Shown: positions 7,120 through 15,599, numbered from the stretch's first letter. The stretch is 47,438 nucleotides of DNA from Marinibaculum pumilum (GCF_042646425.1 NZ_JBHRTR010000022.1:1-47438), one strand, 5' to 3'. Numbers and translations are program-made. Notes: generated by a model from the letters alone, not told the origin.

Positions 7120-7472
7120 GGCGAGGTCACCTCCATAGCCAGGATGTCGCCGTCCGCCCGGACCCTGAACGAAAGGCTGAACTCGCGGGTGGCGTTGACG
7201 AACGAGATGTCGAATTCCAGCAGCGCATCCACGCCCTGGGTCTGCACGATCGTCGCCTTCAGGATCGCTTCCACCTGGTTGATGTCGACGGGCTTGCCCA
7301 GAATGCTCTGGAAGTACGGCACGCCCTGATCGACGGCGAGATACCATTCGCCCAGGAAGAACCAGAGCCGCTGCTTGAGCCGCTGGCGCAGCAGGTCGAT
7401 GCCGGTGACCAGGGCAAGGTCGTAGTCCCGGACGATCAGGTCATGCGTGTCGAGATCCAGCGCCAGGTCCAT
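7116..7472 (-). CDS. baseplate wedge protein, gp25/gpW-like
   Basis: The 118-residue protein (MDLALDLDTHDLIVRDYDLA) has the family core VTGIDLLRQRLKQRLWFFLGEW followed by YLAVDQGVPYFQSILGK. Proteins of this type join the wedge to the first sheath ring. Lies between spike and baseplate J, the normal order. The overlap with baseplate J is 4 nt. Confidence 0.88.
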   Translation of the reverse strand: MDLALDLDTHDLIVRDYDLALVTGIDLLRQRLKQRLWFFLGEWYLAVDQGVPYFQSILGKPVDINQVEAILKATIVQTQGVDALLEFDISFVNATREFSLSFRVRADGDILAMEVTSP

Positions 7473-7473
7473 C

Positions 7474-8088
7474 TCAGCCGCTCCAGACCTTTTCAGTGGA
7501 TGCGTAGACCGGCCACTGCCCGGCGGAAGAGCCCGACCCGACATGGCAGAGGTCGCCGTCGCGCAGCACCTTCTTGCGGTCGCCAGCCGGCCCGAGCAGC
7601 ACATCGCCGGCCGCGTCGATCTCGATATCGCCGTTGCCGCGCAGCCGCACGGTGCTGCCGCCGTGGATCAGCAGCACATCGTCGTTGTTCTCCGACAGCG
7701 ACGGTTCGGCGAAGCTGTAGAGGCCGGGGACGCAGACCGCGTCGTTCCAGTCGTGCTGGCGCAGATCCGCCGCCGGCTGGCTGCCGCCGAACTGCAGCCA
7801 GCGCTCGATGTCGATATCGCACCAGAGGATGAGGACGCCGTCGCCGGCCTGGACGGGGAATGTCAGGCTGGCGCCGCCCGAGCGCGGCCAGATGACCGGC
7901 ACGCCCTCGATGATCGGTGCATCGTCGACCAGCCCGTCGGCATAGGCGCGGCTCACCAGCGGCCGGACGGACGCCTTCTGCCTGGCGTGATCATAGGTCA
8001 CCACCTCGCCGGGGATGGCGACGCGCATGCCGCCGGCCAGCCCGGCGCCGGCCCTGCGCAGGAGGTCGGACAGGGTGCTAGTCGGCAT
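7474..8088 (-). CDS. baseplate spike protein, gpV / Gp138 N-terminal-like
   Basis: The 204-residue protein has an N-terminal OB-like domain (AIPGEVVTYDHARQKASVRP, then GVPVIWPRSGGASLTFPVQA and GDGVLILWCDIDIERWL) as in Gp138 or gpV spikes. The C-terminal part has short beta repeats (STVRLRGNGDIEIDAAGDVL) that fit a trimeric needle. It overlaps the hub gene by 11 nt. Confidence 0.88.
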   Translation of the reverse strand: MPTSTLSDLLRRAGAGLAGGMRVAIPGEVVTYDHARQKASVRPLVSRAYADGLVDDAPIIEGVPVIWPRSGGASLTFPVQAGDGVLILWCDIDIERWLQFGGSQPAADLRQHDWNDAVCVPGLYSFAEPSLSENNDDVLLIHGGSTVRLRGNGDIEIDAAGDVLLGPAGDRKKVLRDGDLCHVGSGSSAGQWPVYASTEKVWSG

Positions 8089-8992
8089 TGTCCATCAGCT
8101 CCAGTTCGGAATACCAAGGCCGCCCGCGCGTGTCTCCGACATGCCGGACGCTGTCGATCAGGAAGGCGCCGGACACGTCGGCAGATTCCAGGACGATCCG
8201 GTCACCGGGGATCGCATCGGGCTGCAGGAGCGCCGTGATGCGCAGCGCCGGCTCATCTCCGCGGCGGGTCTCGCGCCGGATCTGTCGCTTCTGAGCCTTG
8301 CTGCTGTCGTCCACGAAGGCGGCAGGCACCGCGTCGCCGTCCAGAAACCCTTCGATGTAGTTGATCCGCTCCGGTGAGCGCACGAGGCCCGTCTGCGGGC
8401 TGATAAGGAACGCCGTCCTGGCCGTGCTGCCGCGACGCGGGATCACCTGCAGTTCCTGGTTCTGGATGCTCCATTCCAGGTTGCCGCGCCGGCAGACCTG
8501 GTCGAGGGCGTCCCGGATCGGGCCCGCGTAGGCGTAACCGTTCGGATATTCACCGGTGACCGCGCCGAGAGGTCGGAAGGGGAGCGACAGCTTCGCCGCG
8601 AGCCCGGCCAGCACCTGGCGCAGAGAGGTGCCGGCGGCGTAGGACAGCGTGACCCTGATCTCCCGCAGCTCCTGCACGCCGTCCTGGCATTCGATCCTAG
8701 TGATGATCGCGGGCGAGGCGCGCTCGTGCACGATCGCCTGCGCGCGGCCGACGAACAGCACGCCCGGGCCGGTGTCGTCCTCGTAGCCGGCCGACAGGGT
8801 GCAGTAGGCGTTTCGCTCCAGGATCCGCGCGCGTGTGTCGGCGTTGAGGTTCCAGGCTTCGATGGTGGCCGTGTTCGTCGTGGTCGTGCGGGTCTTCAGG
8901 ATGTCGAAGCCGATCCGCAGACCCTCGATGCGCACAGCCTCTCCGCCGCGGGTCTCGACATCGAGGATGGCAAGGCGCCGGAACTGGGTCAT
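8078..8992 (-). CDS. baseplate hub protein (gp27 / gpD-like)
   Basis: The 304-residue protein (MTQFRRLAILDVETRGGEAV) carries features of phage hub proteins: an N-terminal IEGLRIGFDILKTRTTTTNT, ILERNAYCTLSAGYE and LSYAAGTSLRQVLAGLAAKL. It should form the trimeric hub under the spike. The start at 8992 overlaps the previous stop as ATGA. Order plug-hub-spike-gp25-J is standard. Confidence 0.85.
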   Translation of the reverse strand: MTQFRRLAILDVETRGGEAVRIEGLRIGFDILKTRTTTTNTATIEAWNLNADTRARILERNAYCTLSAGYEDDTGPGVLFVGRAQAIVHERASPAIITRIECQDGVQELREIRVTLSYAAGTSLRQVLAGLAAKLSLPFRPLGAVTGEYPNGYAYAGPIRDALDQVCRRGNLEWSIQNQELQVIPRRGSTARTAFLISPQTGLVRSPERINYIEGFLDGDAVPAAFVDDSSKAQKRQIRRETRRGDEPALRITALLQPDAIPGDRIVLESADVSGAFLIDSVRHVGDTRGRPWYSELELMDNAD

Positions 8993-10260
8993 GCCGGGCC
9001 ACCGTCGGTGATCGTCCAGCCATAGGACACCAGAGCGGCGCGCGCGGCCGCGGCGGCGCCGGCACTGTACTCCGAGCCGCCAAAGGACGGCGTGAGATCG
9101 GTGCGATAGCCGGCCTTGGCGGCCTCCCACGCGATCAGCAGCGCGGCATAGTTCGGGGTGCTGAAGCTGGTGCTCTGCGCGAAGAACGTCAGCGCTCCGG
9201 CGCTGGCCAGGCTGGACAGGTCGAAGTTCGCAACCCCGGTGCCGTCGAACGACGTCGTGCCCTGCAGCATGTAGGACATGTCGGTGATGTTCGACGTGTC
9301 CCACCCGGACAGATCGCCGCTGAAGGATGAACAGAGCCTCAGAAGGCCCGCCAGATTGGTGGCCGTCGACGGCAAGTCGGGGGGCATATACTGCAGGTTC
9401 GCCGCGCCCTTGAATGCGCCCACGAGGATGGTCAGTCCCAGGTTGCCCCACTGGCTGCAGCCGACGATCTTCGCCACGTTGGCATAGTTGGCGTCGAGCG
9501 GGCTGGCGAGGCCGAACCGGGCCAGGGTGCCTGTGATGACGATGGAATAGGTGCCCTCCGCCCCGTAGGTGTGGGTCTTGTTGCCGCTCGTCGTGTAGTC
9601 GTCGTCGGAGCCGTCGCCCCAATCGATGTTGACGTTCACGCCGGCGCCGCCCAGCGGGATGGTCACCTGCGTGCCGCTTTCCAGCAGCGTGTTGACCTCC
9701 AGGATCATGGCGGCCGGATCCGGCAAGACCGGGGCGCCAAGGTCCACGGCCCCCATCGTCAGATCGTCCGCCGTCAGCATATAGACCTGCGTCAAGGCCG
9801 GCTGTTCCAGCTCGACGGGCCCCATCGTCAGGTCGTTGGCCACCAGCGGCCAGAGGAATGGCGGGTCGGCCGGCGGCGGGATCTGCAGCGGCGCGTTCAG
9901 GCGCCCCTGCAGGGTGTCCCACCAGGTCCAGACCGTTTCGAACCAGGGCTCGCCCGGGTCGAAATAGGCCAGGATCGCGCTGTCCGGGATGTCCTCCAGT
10001 CCGATCCGCCCGGTCGGCAACGACAGGTCCACGGCGACGAGCTGCCCATCCGGCAGGCGGGGGTCCTGGTATTTGTGCAGGACCGGCACACCCGCGATCA
10101 GCTTCAGGCCCGCGATGATCAGCTCGTCGGCCGCCGTCCGCAGGTCCAGCGTCCAGTAGGTTCGCGAGGCATTCCATTTCACCTCGACGATGAACCGCCG
10201 ATCGCCCAGCAGGACGGACTGCCGGAAGGCCGAGAATGCGCGCCAGGCCAGAACCTGCAT
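8989..10260 (-). CDS. baseplate plug-like protein fused to repeats and PKD/BspA-like domains
   Basis: Residues 1-115 of this 423-residue protein match the phage baseplate plug family (FIVEVKWNASRTYWTLDL, DPRLPDGQLVAVDLS). Plug proteins are usually about that long. Here it continues with two DLTMGxVxL repeats (about 139-180), a PKD-like segment (NIDWGDGS ... HTYGAEGTYSIVITG, 205-245) and a DUF285/BspA-like leucine-rich region (280-423: LSGWDTSNITDMSYML; TDLTPSFGGS; YGWTITDGG). Such domains usually mediate surface binding, so the plug may double as an adhesin. The start at 10260 overlaps the upstream stop (TGATG). Confidence 0.85.
   Translation of the reverse strand: MQVLAWRAFSAFRQSVLLGDRRFIVEVKWNASRTYWTLDLRTAADELIIAGLKLIAGVPVLHKYQDPRLPDGQLVAVDLSLPTGRIGLEDIPDSAILAYFDPGEPWFETVWTWWDTLQGRLNAPLQIPPPADPPFLWPLVANDLTMGPVELEQPALTQVYMLTADDLTMGAVDLGAPVLPDPAAMILEVNTLLESGTQVTIPLGGAGVNVNIDWGDGSDDDYTTSGNKTHTYGAEGTYSIVITGTLARFGLASPLDANYANVAKIVGCSQWGNLGLTILVGAFKGAANLQYMPPDLPSTATNLAGLLRLCSSFSGDLSGWDTSNITDMSYMLQGTTSFDGTGVANFDLSSLASAGALTFFAQSTSFSTPNYAALLIAWEAAKAGYRTDLTPSFGGSEYSAGAAAAARAALVSYGWTITDGGPA
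9721..9846 (-). repeat. two coding repeats of the DLTMGxVxLGxPxLTQ type
   Basis: Two adjacent units of about 20 codons, with cores ANDLTMGPVELEQPALTQ and ADDLTMGAVDLGAPVL, follow the plug domain. Closely similar DNA and protein units occur at 22790-23071 and one unit at 28575-28703. Confidence 0.85.
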
Positions 10261-10865
10261 CACTGGAAGATCTCGCTCAGGATGGAGCCGGTCTGCCACT
10301 GCCCGAGCGCCGTGTCTCCGGCCTCCGCCTGGGTCTCCGTGGCGGCCGTCGTCTGCTGGCGACCGATATCGCGGCCGGACTGGGCGGTGCTGCGCTGCGC
10401 TTCCTGGATGGCTTCCGGCGGCAGAGCCACGCGCTCGGTCGCCACCCGCACGATCTGCTGGAATTCAGCGGTGAACTGCAGCCGGCGGCCGGTACCGCGG
10501 TCGCGGGGCACGCTCAGCACCAGCATGACCATGTCCGGGTAGACCGCCAGCCCGGTGACGATGGTCACCACGCGCCGGTCGTCATGGATCGCGCGCAGCT
10601 GGTCGAAGGCCTCGAGCCGCCGCTCGGTCACTCCCACCACCTCCGGCCCCTGGAGCACCGGGCTATCGCTGATCTCGCCCTGCAGCAGCACGCGCGCCGG
10701 CTCGTTGTAGATGTGGTCGGCGACCGACGAGCCGGTCTCGATCGGGTGCTCGGTGACCTGGCTGGCGAACTCGTGCAGCTCCCGCACCGTCGCGTCCAGC
10801 ACGATGCTGTCGATGACGGTGCGGCGCGCCCGCGGCGTGGCGAACAGGATGGAGAGGTCCGGCAT
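10260..10865 (-). CDS. Dit-like phage tail/baseplate protein
   Basis: The 201-residue protein has the N-terminal pattern of Dit-like proteins of contractile phages: VIDSIVLDATVRELHEFASQ, then TEHPIETGSSVADHIYNEPA and VLQGEISD. These form a ring at the end of the tail tube. The C-terminal part is Gln/Thr/Ala-rich and less typical. It sits between tape measure and plug with a 3-nt gap. Confidence 0.82.
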   Translation of the reverse strand: MPDLSILFATPRARRTVIDSIVLDATVRELHEFASQVTEHPIETGSSVADHIYNEPARVLLQGEISDSPVLQGPEVVGVTERRLEAFDQLRAIHDDRRVVTIVTGLAVYPDMVMLVLSVPRDRGTGRRLQFTAEFQQIVRVATERVALPPEAIQEAQRSTAQSGRDIGRQQTTAATETQAEAGDTALGQWQTGSILSEIFQ

Positions 10866-10868
10866 CGC

Positions 10869-12662
10869 TCAGGCCCCCTGGTAGGCAGGGAAATCGCCCA
10901 TGGCCGCATTGATCTCGCGTTGCCACTCCCGCGCGACCGCCGTCCGCACCTGCTGGTCGATCGCCCGGGCCTGCTCTTGGCTCGTGCCAGCCGGGACGTT
11001 GACGGTCACGTCTTCCTGGATCTGCACGCTGACGGCGGCGCCCGGGCGCGTGATAGGCACTGTCTGCGCCGGGCCCGCTTCCGCGCCGGCGCCGAACCAG
11101 GACGACGGGGAAGTCAGCCCGCCAAGGTCGATGCCACCAAGGCCAGAGAGGCGCCCGAGCGCGGAGACGATGCGCTCGACGGCCTGCCATATGTCTTCCG
11201 CCCAGCCGACGACGCTGTCGCGCATGCGCCGGAAGGTGTCGATGGCGCTGTTCGTCGCCGCTACCGCACCCGCCCAACCGTCGACGATCACACGCTCTAT
11301 GAAGTCCCACGCGGCACCGATTGTGTCGGCCACCATGCCGGCGCCCCGGGCGATGCTAGCGAATGCGAACGCGGCCACCGCGGCCGCCTGCCGCCCCCAG
11401 GAGTCCGGATCGCTCAGCATGTCGCGGATATACGCCACGGCCGCGGCCACGCCGTCCCGGACCATGTAGGCGCCCCTCACGATGCTGTCGAAGACGAAGG
11501 TCGCGATCCGCAGTGCTTGGCTGCCCCAAGACTCGGGGTCGCTGAGGATCTCCCGGATCTCCGCCACCGCCGCCCCGATGACGGATGGAGCGCCGGAGAA
11601 GTAGGCCATCAGGTCTTCGACGGCGAGACCAAGCAGGACGAGCAGGATCGCCCCCGGAAAGGCCTTCAGGGCGGCCCGCAGGCCTTTGGCGCCGAAGGTG
11701 GCGCCCCACAGCCCCGCCGCGATAGCCCAGAGGCCGCGCGCAATCCGCATGAAGGCGAAAGCCCCCAGCAAGCTCGCCAGCAGGCGGAAGGCTCTCTCCC
11801 AGCCGACCGTGCCTTCGACCACGCCGTGGATCGCCAGCGCGATCATCCGCAACGTGTGCCAGAGCGAGCGCAGCGCGCCGACCATTCCCTGCAGCATCCG
11901 GCTCAGGTTCTGGCGCACGACCTCCCGGTTGGCGAGATACCAGTCTTTCAGCGCGTCGATCCATTCGACGGCGACCGGCAGCAGCTCCGCGCCCAGCTGC
12001 AGGCGCAGTCCATGCAGAGCCGTCCGGATGTTCGTCATGCTGTCGTCGAAGGCCTCGGCCGCCCGGGCCTGGTCTTCGGTGAGACCGCCGGACAGCAGCT
12101 CGAACTCGGCCCGCAGTTTGCGGACCTCCTCGGAGCCCTTGCCGATCAGGTTGACCATCCCGACGCCTTCGCTGTCGAACAGCTTGAAGGCCAGGCGCAC
12201 GCGATCGGACTGGTTCTTCACCTTCGATAGCGCGTCGGCGATCTCGTTGAGCGCATCCTCCGGCGCCATGCGGCCGAGTGCGGCGGCGCTCAAGCCCAGT
12301 TCGGCCACCGCGTCTTTCGCCTCGCCGGAGCCCTGCGCGGCCTCCGCCAGCCGCCGGGTCATGCGCTGCAGCGCCATGTCCAGGGTGTTCTGCGCCACGC
12401 CCGAGCGCTCCGCCGCGAAGCGCAGCTGTTCCAGGGCGTCGATACCGATGCCGAGCTTGTCGGCCGTCTTCGCGACCTCGTCGCCATAGCTGGCGGTCGA
12501 TGAGACGACGCCGAACAGCGCCGCGCCGGCCGCGGTCGCCGCCCCGACGACGGCCAGCAGGCCGACCTTCAGATCGTCGATCGCCCGGTCGAAGTTCTTC
12601 GCCTGGCGCTCCGCGTCATCGGAATCGAGCCCAAGGCGGGCGACCAGCTCGCGCACGATCAT
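10869..12662 (-). CDS. tail tape measure protein
   Basis: The 597-residue protein starts with a helical segment (ARLGLDSDDAERQAKNFDRA), then a hydrophobic stretch (about 32-53) and the tape-measure motif YGDEVAKTADKLGIGIDALE. Several more hydrophobic helices lie in the middle (about 270-360). The end (VSVQIQEDVTVNVPAGTSQE, WQREINAAMG) is typical of Mu-like tape measures. At about 0.6 kb of protein length the tail should be short for a myovirus. The ATG overlaps the chaperone frameshift product's stop. Confidence 0.9.
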   Translation of the reverse strand: MIVRELVARLGLDSDDAERQAKNFDRAIDDLKVGLLAVVGAATAAGAALFGVVSSTASYGDEVAKTADKLGIGIDALEQLRFAAERSGVAQNTLDMALQRMTRRLAEAAQGSGEAKDAVAELGLSAAALGRMAPEDALNEIADALSKVKNQSDRVRLAFKLFDSEGVGMVNLIGKGSEEVRKLRAEFELLSGGLTEDQARAAEAFDDSMTNIRTALHGLRLQLGAELLPVAVEWIDALKDWYLANREVVRQNLSRMLQGMVGALRSLWHTLRMIALAIHGVVEGTVGWERAFRLLASLLGAFAFMRIARGLWAIAAGLWGATFGAKGLRAALKAFPGAILLVLLGLAVEDLMAYFSGAPSVIGAAVAEIREILSDPESWGSQALRIATFVFDSIVRGAYMVRDGVAAAVAYIRDMLSDPDSWGRQAAAVAAFAFASIARGAGMVADTIGAAWDFIERVIVDGWAGAVAATNSAIDTFRRMRDSVVGWAEDIWQAVERIVSALGRLSGLGGIDLGGLTSPSSWFGAGAEAGPAQTVPITRPGAAVSVQIQEDVTVNVPAGTSQEQARAIDQQVRTAVAREWQREINAAMGDFPAYQGA

Positions 12663-12901
12663 CTGCCAGCTGCCTCCCTCGCCTGGGCTTCGATGTCGCC
12701 CCTCATGTCGAGAAGCGCATTGGCCCGCGAAACATCATCGAGCGACCAATGCCGCTCCAGCTCTTCAAGGGTCGCGACCCGCTCCAGCACCAGCCGCCAG
12801 AGCGGCCACTCCTGCGCCAGGTCCGGGTCTAGCTCTCCCGGTAGGTCGGGGTGCCTTCCGGGCGGCCGCCGGCTGCGCCAATACCCGCCGTGACCGCGCC
12901 G
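12659..12901 (-). CDS. -1 frameshift extension of the tail assembly chaperone (GT-like)
   Basis: This stretch encodes 80 residues in the -1 frame of the upstream chaperone and has no convincing start of its own. Its core (ELDPDLAQEWPLWRLVLERV, ATLEELERHW, DVSRANALLDMRGDIEAQ) looks like the second part of tail chaperones (DUF6889-like). A slippery heptamer at 12901-12907 joins the frames to give a fusion of about 205 residues. It is the usual position, between tail tube and tape measure. Frameshifting is inferred from sequence. Confidence 0.75.
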   Translation of the reverse strand, partial: RRGHGGYWRSRRPPGRHPDLPGELDPDLAQEWPLWRLVLERVATLEELERHWSLDDVSRANALLDMRGDIEAQAREAAGR

Positions 12902-13275
12902 AAAAAATCCCCGTAGTTCACCTCCAGGACGAACCCGAGCGCGCCGATCAGCTCGCGATAGTTGGCCGCGTAGGCGTCGTTGAAGTTGCGCTCGTCGGAC
13001 AGGTCGCGGCCATCGCGCACCGTGGCGGACAGCAGCTGCCGGACGAACTCCGGCGTGGTGCCTTCGTCGAGACGGTCCACCAGGGCGCCGACCATGTCCG
13101 ACACGCCGATGTCGCTGTCCAGGACGCCGGCCAGGCCCTTGCCGTCCAAGGCCTTCGCCATCCCGGGGCCGACCAGCTTCACCAGCCGGACCGCGATCCG
13201 CAGGCCCTGCATGGCCGGGAACTGCGTGACCGAATACTCGTGGCCGCCGATGGTCTTCTCGCGATGCTCGATCAT
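12829..13275 (-). CDS. tail assembly chaperone (G-like product)
   Basis: The 148-residue product (MIEHREKTIGGHEYSVTQFP, then RIAVRLVKLVGPGMAKAL, TVRDGRDLSDERNFNDAYAA and NYRELIGALGFVLEVNYGDFF) fits the chaperone family of Mu-like contractile phages. The unshifted end is GAVTAGIGAAGGRPEG and six more residues; a -1 slip at codons 124-125 gives the longer form. It overlaps the tube gene by 4 nt. Chaperone pairs coat the tape measure during tail assembly. Confidence 0.82.
   Translation of the reverse strand: MIEHREKTIGGHEYSVTQFPAMQGLRIAVRLVKLVGPGMAKALDGKGLAGVLDSDIGVSDMVGALVDRLDEGTTPEFVRQLLSATVRDGRDLSDERNFNDAYAANYRELIGALGFVLEVNYGDFFGAVTAGIGAAGGRPEGTPTYRES
12901..12907 (-). promoter_or_regulatory. 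programmed -1 frameshift site TTTTTTC
   Basis: In the chaperone frame the codons are GAT TTT TTC, so the heptamer T TTT TTC is in the correct XXXYYYZ register (codons 123-125). A -1 slip enters the downstream frame that runs to 12659. The GC-rich sequence after it (GGCGCGG, GGCGGG, GCCGGCGGCCG) could form a stimulating structure. Confidence 0.75.
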
Positions 13276-13712
13276 GCGCCCGAATCCGCGTTGCCGCCGA
13301 CGAACCGGTCGATGGTCGCCAGCGCAATGGTCCACTCGCGGTTGCCGATCTCCTTGCTGTAGCCGACGTCCGGCCACTGCTGGATCCACGCCGCCGCCGC
13401 GAACAGCAGGGTGCGACCGGAGCCGACCTCCTTGACCATCGCCGGGAACACCCCGCCATTCGCCGTCTCGTCGGCGATCGCGAAGCCGGTCAGCACGTCG
13501 TTGCTGGCGCTGGTCTGCTTCAGCGTCAGGGTCATTGTGCCGGACCGGTTGTTCGTCCGCGCCCGGCTGACCTCGCCGTCCGCACCGATCGTCTTGTTGT
13601 AGGCGGCCTCGTCGGAGGTCACGCTCACGTAGGTGCCATCGGCGTAGCCGGTCATTGAGAACCCGCCGATGATGACCTGCACATCCCGCGGGTCGTAGGT
13701 CTTGACTGCCAT
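13272..13712 (-). CDS. tail tube protein, DUF3277 family
   Basis: The 146-residue product (MAVKTYDPRDVQVIIGGFSM, TGYADGTYVSVTSDEAAYNK, SRARTNNRSGTMTLTLKQTS) fits the DUF3277 tail tube family of contractile phages. It directly follows the sheath gene, with a 13-nt gap. Many copies should form the inner tube. Confidence 0.9.
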   Translation of the reverse strand: MAVKTYDPRDVQVIIGGFSMTGYADGTYVSVTSDEAAYNKTIGADGEVSRARTNNRSGTMTLTLKQTSASNDVLTGFAIADETANGGVFPAMVKEVGSGRTLLFAAAAWIQQWPDVGYSKEIGNREWTIALATIDRFVGGNADSGA

Positions 13713-13725
13713 GGTCCGGCCCTCC

Positions 13726-14748
13726 TTACGGCGTCACGGTGCCGCGAATGATGACTTCGTGGATTGCGCCGGCCAGCCGGGCGCTGAAGTTCACGTCCCG
13801 CAGGATCCGCTGAGCCCGGTCGATCGGGTCGACGTCGAGCACGTCCGGAACGGTCACCGTGTAGGGCGGTTCCGGGGCGATCACGTCGCGTTCCACCGCG
13901 ATATCCAGCTGCTCGCGAAGCAGCGTCTCGATGATCGCGATGCCGGCGTTCGTGAAGGGGATCTTCGGCTGGTTCACCAGGGCGGTATAGACACGCTCGG
14001 TGATGCGGGCCGTCAGCCAGTCGACGCCGCGGATCACGTCGATGTATTCGGGCTCCGCCACAGTCCCGCGCTGGGTGATGTTCACGCCGCCGACTGCGGT
14101 ATAGATGTTCACGTTCTTGCCGAGCGCGAAGTTGTACTGCGTCGCCGTCAGACTGTCGGCCGGAATGCCGGCCAACGTCTTGAACATCCACGTCGTCGAG
14201 CCCGGGTCGGTCGGCAACTGCTTGCCCAGCCATGCGGCGTCCGGATACTCGGCCGCGGCCTGGCTGTGGTAAATCAGCGCCGTCCGCGCATAGGCGGAGG
14301 CGACGAGATCCGAGGCCACGTCGTCATCCGCGGCCGTCAGGATGTCGGCATCGGCCGACCGGGCGATGTAGAGCTTCGTGCGGGGCTCGACGAAGGCCGC
14401 CACCTCCAGGATGTCCGCCGCGGTTTCGCTGTCGATCGCGAGCCCGTACCACTCGTCATCTTCGTCGACTATCGCCTGCAGGGCCTCGGTCCAGGTTTCC
14501 CCGCCACCCTTCCAGCCGATCTTGACCTGCCGCGGGCTCGGCTGCTGGCTGAACGCCGCCTCGGCCATCAGGTATTCGGGGTCGGTCGCCGCGAAGTCGT
14601 CGGCCACCGCGTCGATGTTCTGGTAGGCGCGCACCCGCTCGGTGAAGGCCGCCGTCGGGCCGACGAACAGCGGCACCCCGAACCCGGCCCGGGTGACCAC
14701 GGTCGTCTGGCGGTCAATGAACACGTCCACGATATCGCGCAGCGGCAT
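13726..14748 (-). CDS. contractile tail sheath protein, DUF3383 family
   Basis: The 340-residue protein (MPLRDIVDVFIDRQTTVVTR, GFGVPLFVGPTAAFTERVRA) has the DUF3383 sheath pattern, including the C-terminal half GKNVNIYTAVGGVNITQRGT, GVDWLTARITERVYTAL, IPFTNAGIAIIE. It shows that the phage has a contractile tail. A 9-nt gap separates it from the neck protein gene. Confidence 0.92.
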   Translation of the reverse strand: MPLRDIVDVFIDRQTTVVTRAGFGVPLFVGPTAAFTERVRAYQNIDAVADDFAATDPEYLMAEAAFSQQPSPRQVKIGWKGGGETWTEALQAIVDEDDEWYGLAIDSETAADILEVAAFVEPRTKLYIARSADADILTAADDDVASDLVASAYARTALIYHSQAAAEYPDAAWLGKQLPTDPGSTTWMFKTLAGIPADSLTATQYNFALGKNVNIYTAVGGVNITQRGTVAEPEYIDVIRGVDWLTARITERVYTALVNQPKIPFTNAGIAIIETLLREQLDIAVERDVIAPEPPYTVTVPDVLDVDPIDRAQRILRDVNFSARLAGAIHEVIIRGTVTP

Positions 14749-14757
14749 GGCAGCCTC

Positions 14758-15273
14758 CTAAATCGTCACTTCGTAGGGCGTCGAAACGCCGTTGATCGTG
14801 CCGGTGCCGATGACGGTTTCGATCAGGCCCACGTCGTCGGTGATCTCGGTCGCGGTGCGGAACCGCAGGTCGAATTGCGCGCGGCTCTCGAACCCGGAAC
14901 CGGTGACCGCGGTCGTGTCCGAAACAGGCGTCAGCAGATCGACGTAGACCAGGCCGGCGCGGCGGAAGTCCTCTTGCACCGTGGTCCGGTCGAGGCTGCG
15001 CTGCAGGGCCTGCGCCAGGTCCATGGCCTCGCCGCCGAAGACCTGCAGGCTCACGGTGAGCTCGCTGTCCTGCCCGATCCGAACGATGCCGTCGTCATCA
15101 ACATCGGCGATGTGCGCATGGCCGACCGGCGCATCGGCCAGCACCTTCACCGTCGCGAAGGGCGTTGCCGGCCGCGGTGCGTTCTGGTCTGCCCGGATGA
15201 CCTCTGTCACGGCGGCACCCAGCTCCGCGACGCCCCACAGGCGCACCGCGGCCCATGTCTGAGACGCCATCAT
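14758..15273 (-). CDS. neck/tail terminator-like protein
   Basis: The 171-residue protein (171 from ATG 15273 or 170 from ATG 15270) resembles phage neck terminator proteins of the LIC_12616 type: WAAVRLWGVAELGAAVTEVI, FATVKVLADAPVGHAH, RIGQDSELTVSLQVFGGEA, ALQRSLDRTTVQE. It should cap the tube and sheath at the neck. It lies between the connectors and the sheath. Confidence 0.75.
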   Translation of the reverse strand: MMASQTWAAVRLWGVAELGAAVTEVIRADQNAPRPATPFATVKVLADAPVGHAHIADVDDDGIVRIGQDSELTVSLQVFGGEAMDLAQALQRSLDRTTVQEDFRRAGLVYVDLLTPVSDTTAVTGSGFESRAQFDLRFRTATEITDDVGLIETVIGTGTINGVSTPYEVTI

Positions 15274-15599
15274 GGCCGGGCCTTCGTGGCGATGGCTCGA
15301 TAGTGCGACCGGATGCCGTTCTGCCAGCGACCGACCTGGGTGATCTCGTAGTCGTCGTTGAAGAGGGTCACCCGATCAGGGTTCGTCTCGTCGTCTTCCG
15401 ACGATCGCAGTTCCGTCGAGGTGTAGAGCCGATAAGCGGCCATGTTGCGCCGCCCCTCCGGCAGCGACTGCATGTCCTCCGGCGTCGCCGGCTGCACGCT
15501 CGCCATGATCGACAGATCCACGTCGGACCCGTCGACCCAAACGCCGTTGGCCCAGGCGCCGGGCAGCTTGCGGCGCACCGTGAGGGGTTTCCGGAACAT
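15270..15599 (-). CDS. head-tail joining protein, unassigned family
   Basis: The 109-residue protein (MFRKPLTVRRKLPGAWANGV, SIMASVQPATPEDMQSLPEG, YRLYTSTELRSS, YEITQVGRW) has the size and pattern of phage head closure proteins, especially ASVQPAT...M..LPEGRR. It overlaps the neighbour genes on both sides by 1-4 nt in the connector block. Confidence 0.7.
   Translation of the reverse strand: MFRKPLTVRRKLPGAWANGVWVDGSDVDLSIMASVQPATPEDMQSLPEGRRNMAAYRLYTSTELRSSEDDETNPDRVTLFNDDYEITQVGRWQNGIRSHYRAIATKARP

Noticed and set aside
5467..7329. 620-codon plus-strand frame antisense to DUF2612 and baseplate J genes
   Set aside because: Arg/Gly/Ala/Asp-rich shadow typical of high-G+C antisense frames; the minus strand encodes recognised baseplate proteins.
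12076..12086. GGTGAGACC resembling an integrase arm site
   Set aside because: It lies inside the tape measure gene, differs at the last base and is far from either att core, so it is taken as chance.
10236..12230. 664-codon plus-strand frame opposite tape measure
   Set aside because: Composition (Arg, His, Asp, Gly) is of an antisense shadow; tape measure is clear on the minus strand.
12662..13459. Independent gene for the second chaperone frame starting at 13459
   Set aside because: The upstream part lies out of frame across the tube and chaperone genes; only the region after the slippery site is protein-like.
13702..15303. 533-codon plus-strand frame opposite sheath and neck genes
   Set aside because: Same shadow pattern; sheath and neck families are evident on the other strand.
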